Of a DNA stretch of 64,000 nucleotides, positions 59,043-64,000 are shown piece after piece (positions within the stretch are counted from its first letter, which is position 1; each line of letters begins with the position of its first letter). This DNA comes from JBEKCP01 sp049509515 (lineage in GTDB: Bacteria > Planctomycetota > Planctomycetia > Pirellulales > Thermoguttaceae), in contig JBEKZV010000022.1 in assembly GCA_049509515.1 (NCBI GenBank), forward strand, positions 1-64,000. The letters are read 5' to 3'. The notes beneath the pieces are model-generated. The model saw nothing but the letters and a program-made list of their open reading frames with translations. It did not search any database and was not told where the DNA came from. A program made the position numbers and the translations under genes.

Positions 59043-62000
59043 ATGCCGTTTGCCAACCGCTGCTCGCACGAATTCGACTCCGGGGTCCGCTTGCGCGGAG
59101 AGCGGTACTTCCGCCAGGGCCGGGTCCAAATCCAGGCCGCGGGCGGCAGCTCGATGTCGGCGAGGGTGCGGGGCGCCGGCCGGTACGCCGTGCTGTTGGA
59201 TTGGAGCGGGGCGGAAAGCGGCACGGTCGAGTCGTCCTGCACGTGCCCCTACTTCCGCGACGTGGGGCCCTGCAAGCACATTTGGGCGGCGATGCTCGCC
59301 GCGGACGCCCGGTTCTTGGGTCCGCCCGCGGGCGGCGGCAGGCTGGCCGTTGCGGAACGGGAATCGGCGGGGGAAGAAGGTGTCAGGTGTCAGGTGTCAG
59401 GTGCCAGCCCCGGCGATCTCGCGGAGGGAGATTATTCTGCGGCCGATTTCATGCCGGCGCTGGAGAAGTTCGCCGCCGGCCGGCCGGCCGATCGGGCGGG
59501 CGATGCCTTGGGCGGGCCGCCGTGGCGGAGGACGCGTCACGGGTCGCGGCCGGGCAGGGGCACGTGGCGCGACCGGCTGGCGGCCGTGTTTCAAGCGGGG
59601 TCGTCCGCGAACCTCGGCGGGCCGGCTCTCCCCTTGCCCGGCAAGACCCGCGAGGCCTGGTACGTGCTGGACGTCACCTCGACGGCCTCGGCCGGGAGTC
59701 CGGTCATCCGCTTCTACCAGCGCGAGACGAAGCTCAACGGGGAGTTCGGCAAGCGGCGGGCCGTGAGCATCGTGGCGGACGAGCTGGAACGGTTCACCCG
59801 CGCGGAAGATCGCGAAATCCTGCGGTTGCTCCTGGCCGGCAACGAGCCTGCCGCGGGCTACCGCGATCCTTACCGCAGCGGCTACGGCTATTATGGCTAT
59901 GTGCCGCGGATACCGGGGGTTTCGCTGGCGGGCGGGGGCTATGAGTACCTGCTGCCGAAGCTGTGCGCCACCGGGCGGCTGCTGTGGATGCTGGACAGTT
60001 CCCAGCAGGACGTGGAGGAGGACGGCCGCCCGTTGGCCTGGGACGACGGGCCGCCGTGGCGGTTCCGCCTCCGCGTGGAAGCCGACGACGCCCGCGGGCG
60101 CTGGGTCCTGGGGGGCGAGCTCGTGCGCCCGGGGCAGGAGGCCCCGATGCCGCTCGTGAAGCCGGTGCTCTTGCTGGCCAAGGGCCTGATGCTGCTGGAG
60201 GACCGGCTGGCGCGGCTGGAGGTGGGTGATGTTTTCGAATGGATTGCGGCGCTGCGGCAGTCTACCGGCATCGAGGTGCCGTACCGCGACCGCTGGGAGT
60301 TGTTGGAGAGTCTTTGGCAGTTGGCGTCGCGGCCGGAAATGGATCTGCCGGCCAATCTCCGCTGCGAGGAGGTCCGCCTGCCGCCGGAGGGGCGGCTGAT
60401 CGTCCATTCGCCCAGCCACTCCTACGCCAACCGCCTGTATGCCGACGTGGAGTTCCAGTACGGGGGCAAGCGGGTCGCCGCCGGGGAGCGGTGCGAGGCC
60501 CTGCTCGACGCCGAGAAGGAGCGGGTGCTGGTCCGGCAGCTTGACAAGGAACGCGAGATGCTCGCCTTCCTGGCCGAGCGCGGCGCGCGGCCGGCCGACC
60601 ACGGCGCCCGGGAGCACGCCCTGTGGATCCCGCACCAGTGCCTGGGCGGCTTGGTGCAGGCGGCGGTCCGGGCCGGCTGGATCGTCGAGGCCGACGGGCA
60701 GCGGGTCCGCAAGGCCGGCCAGTGGCGGCTGAGCGTTACGTCGGGGGTCGACTGGTTCGACCTGGAGGGGACGTGCGACTTCGACGGCGTCGGCGCCAGG
60801 CTGCCGGACGTGCTGGAGGCCCTCCGCCACGGCCAGGACTACGTGCGGCTGGACGACGGCTCGCGGGGACTGCTGCCGCAGGAATGGTTGGCGCAGTTCG
60901 GCGGCCTGGTCAGCCTGGGAGAGGCCGAGGGCGATAGCGTCCGCTTCCGGCCGTGCCAGGCGCTCCTGCTCGATGCCCTGCTGGCCGCCGAGAAGAACGC
61001 GTCGGTCGACCGGCAGTTCGCCCACGTCCGCCGGAAGCTCCGCTCGTTCCAGGGGGTGGCGCGGCGCGGGGAGCCGCGGGGGTTCCGCGGCCAACTGCGG
61101 GATTACCAGAAGGACGGGCTGGGGTGGCTCGACTTCCTCCGCGATTTCCGGCTGGGGGGATGCCTGGCCGACGACATGGGCTTGGGCAAGACGGTGCAGG
61201 TGCTCGCCTTGCTCCAGTCCCGCCGCCTGCGGCCCAGGCGGGACGGCCGGCGGGGGCCTTCGCTGGTGGTCGTGCCCCGGAGCCTGGTGTTCAACTGGAT
61301 CGAAGAGGCCCGGCGGTTCACCCCCAACCTTCGCATCCGCGACTACACCGGCCAGGCCCGCGACGGCACGCTGGAGGACCTCGATCAGTGCGACCTGCTG
61401 GTGACCACCTACGGCACCCTGCACCGCGACATCGTCAAGCTCAAGGACATCCGCTTCGACTATGCCATCCTGGACGAGGCCCAGGCGATCAAGAACGCCC
61501 AGTCACAGCGGGCCAAGGCCTGCCGGCTGCTGCGGGCCGACCATCGCCTGGCCATGACCGGCACGCCGGTGGAGAACCACCTCGGCGAGCTGTGGTCGCT
61601 GTTCGAGTTCCTCAACCCGGGCATGCTGGGCCGCTCCTCGGCCTTCCAGCGGTTTTCCAAGGGCCTGGGAAGGGGCAACCTTGCGGCTTGCGAGGGGGAC
61701 ACTCTCCCAAGTCCTCAGACCGTGCCACCCGACGACGGCAACCTGGAGGTCCTGCGGCGGGCCCTGGGGCCGTTCATCCTCCGCCGCACCAAGGAGCAGG
61801 TCCTGACCGAGCTGCCGCAGAAGACCGAGCAGACGCTGCACTGCGATCTGGAGGGCATCCAGCGGAAGAAATACGACGAGCTTCGCGACTACTACCGCGC
61901 GACGCTCTCCGAGCGGATCCAGCAGAACGGCCTGGCCCAGTCCAAGATCCACGTCCTGGAGGCCCTGCTCCGGCTCCGCCAGGCGGCCTGCCACCTGGGC

Positions 62001-62537
62001 CTCTTGGACCCGGAGCGGCGCGACGAGTCCAGCGCCAAGCTCGACGTCCTCCTGGCGCAACTGGCCGAGGTGCTCGACGAGGGGCACAAGGCCCTGGTGT
62101 TCTCGCAGTTCACTTCGCTCCTGGCGATCGTCCGCCGCCGGCTCGACAAGGAGAACATCGTCTACGAGTACCTCGACGGGCGGACCCGGCAGCGGCAGCA
62201 GCACGTCGAGCGATTTCAGAACGACCCGGCCTGCCCGCTGTTCCTCATCAGCCTCAAGGCGGGCGGCCAGGGCCTGAACCTCACGGCGGCCGACTACGTG
62301 TTCATCCTCGATCCCTGGTGGAATCCGGCCGTCGAGGCCCAGGCGGTGGACCGCACGCACCGCATCGGGCAAACCCGCCGTGTCTTCGCGTACCGGCTCA
62401 TCGCCCGGAATACCGTTGAAGAAAAGATCGTCGAGCTGCAGCGGAGCAAGCGGCACCTGGCCGAGGCGATCGTCTCGGCCGGGGGCGACCTGCTGCGGAC
62501 CCTCACGGCCGAGGACCTGGCGATGCTGTTGGGTTGA
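59043..62537 (+). CDS. SNF2-family DEAD/H-box helicase with SWIM zinc finger
   Basis: Protein of 1164 residues. The SWIM finger ligands are Cys66, Cys68, Cys77 and His79 (CTCPYFRDVGPCKH). A long middle region precedes the SNF2 motor: Walker A DDMGLGKTVQ at ~708-717, DEAQ box LDEAQAIKN at ~807-815, SGTP-like MTGTPVENHLGELW, and helicase C motifs VFSQFTSLLAIV, GGQGLNLTAADYVFILDPWW and QAVDRTHRIGQ at ~1050-1105. SWIM-SNF2 proteins remodel or translocate on DNA and may act in repair or transcription restart. GGAAG lies upstream of the ATG at 59043. A heptamer array at 59380-59407 lies in the coding region. Confidence 0.93.
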   Translation: MPFANRCSHEFDSGVRLRGERYFRQGRVQIQAAGGSSMSARVRGAGRYAVLLDWSGAESGTVESSCTCPYFRDVGPCKHIWAAMLAADARFLGPPAGGGRLAVAERESAGEEGVRCQVSGASPGDLAEGDYSAADFMPALEKFAAGRPADRAGDALGGPPWRRTRHGSRPGRGTWRDRLAAVFQAGSSANLGGPALPLPGKTREAWYVLDVTSTASAGSPVIRFYQRETKLNGEFGKRRAVSIVADELERFTRAEDREILRLLLAGNEPAAGYRDPYRSGYGYYGYVPRIPGVSLAGGGYEYLLPKLCATGRLLWMLDSSQQDVEEDGRPLAWDDGPPWRFRLRVEADDARGRWVLGGELVRPGQEAPMPLVKPVLLLAKGLMLLEDRLARLEVGDVFEWIAALRQSTGIEVPYRDRWELLESLWQLASRPEMDLPANLRCEEVRLPPEGRLIVHSPSHSYANRLYADVEFQYGGKRVAAGERCEALLDAEKERVLVRQLDKEREMLAFLAERGARPADHGAREHALWIPHQCLGGLVQAAVRAGWIVEADGQRVRKAGQWRLSVTSGVDWFDLEGTCDFDGVGARLPDVLEALRHGQDYVRLDDGSRGLLPQEWLAQFGGLVSLGEAEGDSVRFRPCQALLLDALLAAEKNASVDRQFAHVRRKLRSFQGVARRGEPRGFRGQLRDYQKDGLGWLDFLRDFRLGGCLADDMGLGKTVQVLALLQSRRLRPRRDGRRGPSLVVVPRSLVFNWIEEARRFTPNLRIRDYTGQARDGTLEDLDQCDLLVTTYGTLHRDIVKLKDIRFDYAILDEAQAIKNAQSQRAKACRLLRADHRLAMTGTPVENHLGELWSLFEFLNPGMLGRSSAFQRFSKGLGRGNLAACEGDTLPSPQTVPPDDGNLEVLRRALGPFILRRTKEQVLTELPQKTEQTLHCDLEGIQRKKYDELRDYYRATLSERIQQNGLAQSKIHVLEALLRLRQAACHLGLLDPERRDESSAKLDVLLAQLAEVLDEGHKALVFSQFTSLLAIVRRRLDKENIVYEYLDGRTRQRQQHVERFQNDPACPLFLISLKAGGQGLNLTAADYVFILDPWWNPAVEAQAVDRTHRIGQTRRVFAYRLIARNTVEEKIVELQRSKRHLAEAIVSAGGDLLRTLTAEDLAMLLG
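59380..59407. repeat. Heptanucleotide array GTGTCAG x4 within the SNF2 gene
   Basis: GTGTCAG three times and GTGCCAG once, encoding GVRCQVSGAS at residues ~113-122. As seven is not a multiple of three, gain or loss of one unit would shift the frame of the helicase gene. The unit is the reverse complement of the array at 36372-36406. Confidence 0.92.
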
Positions 62538-62541
62538 GGGA

Positions 62542-62601
62542 TTAGGTCTTGGGACTTAGGTCTTGGGACTTAGGTCTTGGGTCTTGGGACTTGGGTCTTA
62601 G
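62542..62601. repeat. Heptanucleotide array TTRGGWC x8 after the SNF2 gene
   Basis: Eight consecutive heptamers alternate mainly between TTAGGTC and TTGGGAC, starting four bases after the SNF2 stop and ending TTAG. It is followed by CCAAGACCC, an inverted fragment of the same unit. Transcription of the array would make short hairpins. Confidence 0.92.
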
Positions 62602-62684
62602 TTTGGAAATCCAAGACCCACGGCCCTTCCGCCCTCCCTGGCCTGCCGCCAGGGCCAACGCTACAATGTTTCTATTGTGGAAAT

Positions 62685-62786
62685 GTAGGGTGGGTCGAGC
62701 GCAGCGAGCCCCACCACAAGAATTCGCCCGAAAAATGGTGGGGCTCGCCGACCATGCTCTGCATGGTGCCCGTCGACCCACCCTAC
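62685..62786. mobile_element. MITE copy C, upstream of the phosphosugar mutase gene
   Basis: A 102-bp element with perfect 14-bp ends GTAGGGTGGGTCGA / TCGACCCACCCTAC, related to copies at 23290 and 49060. The central segment (ACAAGAATTCGCCCGAAAAA) is in inverted orientation compared with copies A and B. It ends 45 bp before the ATG at 62832 and could affect expression of that gene. Confidence 0.92.
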
Positions 62787-62831
62787 CCGGCAGTCCAAGG
62801 ATCTCGCCAAACTGGAAACGGAGTATCGCCG

Positions 62832-64000
62832 ATGTCCGCGGAAGACCCGAAAGACGTGTTGGAGTTGGCGCGGGACGGGATCGCCCGCTACCTCGGCGAC
62901 GCCTTGGCCGCCGGGCAGATCGACGAGTCGTCGTACCGCCAGGCCGGCCAGAACACGCTGCCCAATCTGAAGACGTGGCTGGAGGACGAGGACCTGCTGC
63001 GGGTTTCGCCGAATCTCCGCCAGGGGCTCGAACAGGTCATCCGCGAGGGGCGGTGGGAGGACCTGGTGAACGCCTTCCGCCAGCGGGCGCGCTTCGGCAC
63101 CGGCGGCATCCGCGGGATGATGGCTTTCGACCGCCAGTCGATCGAGATGCTCGTCGAGCAAGGCATCACGGCGCCGATCCTCAAGGGTCCGAACACGATC
63201 AACGACGTGGTGCTGCTCTGGACCTCGGCGGGCGTGGCCCAGTACGGCCGCCGGCAGCGCCCGCCGCTGGCGAAGGTGGTGATCGGCTACGACAGCCGGG
63301 TCCGCGGCCGCGACCTGGCCGAGATCGTGGGCCGGCTCTTCCTGGCCTACGACTACACGCTGTACTTCTTCGACGAGCCTTGCCCGTATCCCGAGATGAC
63401 CTTCGCCGTGCCCTACGCGGAGATCAAGGCGGACATCGGGATCCTCATTTCGGCCAGTCACAACGATTACCGCTACAACGGCTACAAGCTGTCGTGCGGC
63501 AACGGGTCGCAGTTCGATCCGCACGAGCGCGACGAGATGTACAACAAGTACATCGCGCAGGCCAGCCCTAAAGACATCCTGCTCTGCCCGCTGGGTGACG
63601 CCGCGCCCGGGAAGCTGGTTTTCCTGGGCGGCGAGGCCCCGCTGCCGAAGGTGGATTATTTCGGCCGCGAGGACCGCATCCTGAACCTGCACAAGAAGTA
63701 CGCGGAGCAGGTGAAGAAGTTCCTGTTTACGCCGGACCTCGCGGCGCGGCAGGCCGGCTCGCCGAACCCGTTGAAGATCGCGTTCTGCGCGTTTCACGGC
63801 GCCGGGCGGCGGGCCGTGCCGCGGCTGCTGGGCGAGGTGGGCTTCCAGGAGGCCAACGTCGAGATCATCACCCGCCACCGGTTGAACGACCTCAATGGCC
63901 TGTTCCCTTCTTTTTGCAGCCGGCCGGGCCGCGAGCGGCAGCCGGACCCCGGCGACGCCCGGGCCGCCAAGGTCGCCGTGCGGGCCCTCCAGGACCAGTT
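62832..64000 (+). CDS. Phosphoglucomutase/phosphomannomutase family protein (partial, 3' end outside window)
   Basis: Cytoplasmic alpha-D-phosphohexomutase of which the first 389 residues are visible; the frame is open at the window end. Start MSAEDPKDVLELARDGIARY; domain I holds RFGTGGIRGMM and the active-site serine loop ILISASHNDYRYNGYK, near residues 88-98 and 210-225. FCAFHGAGRRAVPRLL and DLNGLFPSF mark domain II. The enzyme moves phosphate between C1 and C6 of hexoses via a 1,6-bisphosphate. The serine loop has Asp-Tyr after SHN instead of the usual Pro. GGAG lies nine bases before the ATG at 62832. Confidence 0.9.
   Translation, partial: MSAEDPKDVLELARDGIARYLGDALAAGQIDESSYRQAGQNTLPNLKTWLEDEDLLRVSPNLRQGLEQVIREGRWEDLVNAFRQRARFGTGGIRGMMAFDRQSIEMLVEQGITAPILKGPNTINDVVLLWTSAGVAQYGRRQRPPLAKVVIGYDSRVRGRDLAEIVGRLFLAYDYTLYFFDEPCPYPEMTFAVPYAEIKADIGILISASHNDYRYNGYKLSCGNGSQFDPHERDEMYNKYIAQASPKDILLCPLGDAAPGKLVFLGGEAPLPKVDYFGREDRILNLHKKYAEQVKKFLFTPDLAARQAGSPNPLKIAFCAFHGAGRRAVPRLLGEVGFQEANVEIITRHRLNDLNGLFPSFCSRPGRERQPDPGDARAAKVAVRALQDQ

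Overview
The window is about 64 kb of GC-rich DNA that most likely comes from a member of the Planctomycetota (Pirellulales-like). The evidence is the protein repertoire: two PEP-CTERM secreted proteins (one with HAF repeats), Tat-exported Gfo/Idh/MocA oxidoreductases, many secreted beta-helix and (alpha/alpha)-toroid carbohydrate-active proteins, PQQ-like propellers, a NAGPA/TIGR03790 secreted protein, an SH3-TPR protein and CsrA genes next to small planctomycete-type proteins. No rRNA, tRNA, CRISPR array or intact insertion sequence was found.

Layout. 1-3.9 kb: OPT transporter, a methyltransferase and a DUF481-like membrane-anchored protein. 4.4-11.9 kb: a stress island on the minus strand (universal stress protein, two glycine-zipper stress proteins, triple-BON protein, 59-aa protein, cytidylate-kinase-like protein, FHA protein, nitroreductase), followed on the plus strand by a sigma-54 activator with a V4R sensor. 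Four genes of the island are preceded by sigma-54 type -24/-12 elements in the right orientation, so the island looks like a regulon of its own neighbouring activator. This is the best candidate for an uncharacterised system here. 11.9-16.7 kb: a PQQ-propeller/toroid fusion and a sialate O-acetylesterase. 16.8-17.7 kb: two csrA genes, one frameshifted, with two small conserved proteins. 18-38 kb: secreted pectate-lyase-like, heparinase-like and six-hairpin proteins, two Gfo/Idh/MocA proteins, a U32 peptidase interrupted in frame by a MITE, a secreted beta-carbonic anhydrase and a HEAT-repeat protein. 38-40.4 kb: two PEP-CTERM genes. 41.3-48.9 kb: beta-helix protein, DksA-like protein, a possible structured RNA with an intrinsic terminator, GH27 alpha-galactosidase, and a flavoprotein gene bracketed by REP-like palindromes and a transposase remnant. 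49.2-64 kb: Kelch protein, zinc-ribbon protein, NAGPA-TIGR03790 fusion, SH3-TPR protein, Cys-rich lipoprotein, SWIM-SNF2 helicase and a phosphosugar mutase cut by the window end.

Functionally, most genes serve uptake and breakdown of complex, probably sulfated or acetylated, polysaccharides outside the cytoplasm, together with a stress/dormancy module. The DNA is also rich in small repeats: a 102-104 bp MITE in three copies, a 166 bp MITE, four REP-like palindromes, a 19-bp-arm palindrome and three heptanucleotide tandem arrays. Start codons were chosen from Shine-Dalgarno spacing and domain starts. Family assignments rest on motif recognition alone, since no database search could be run.
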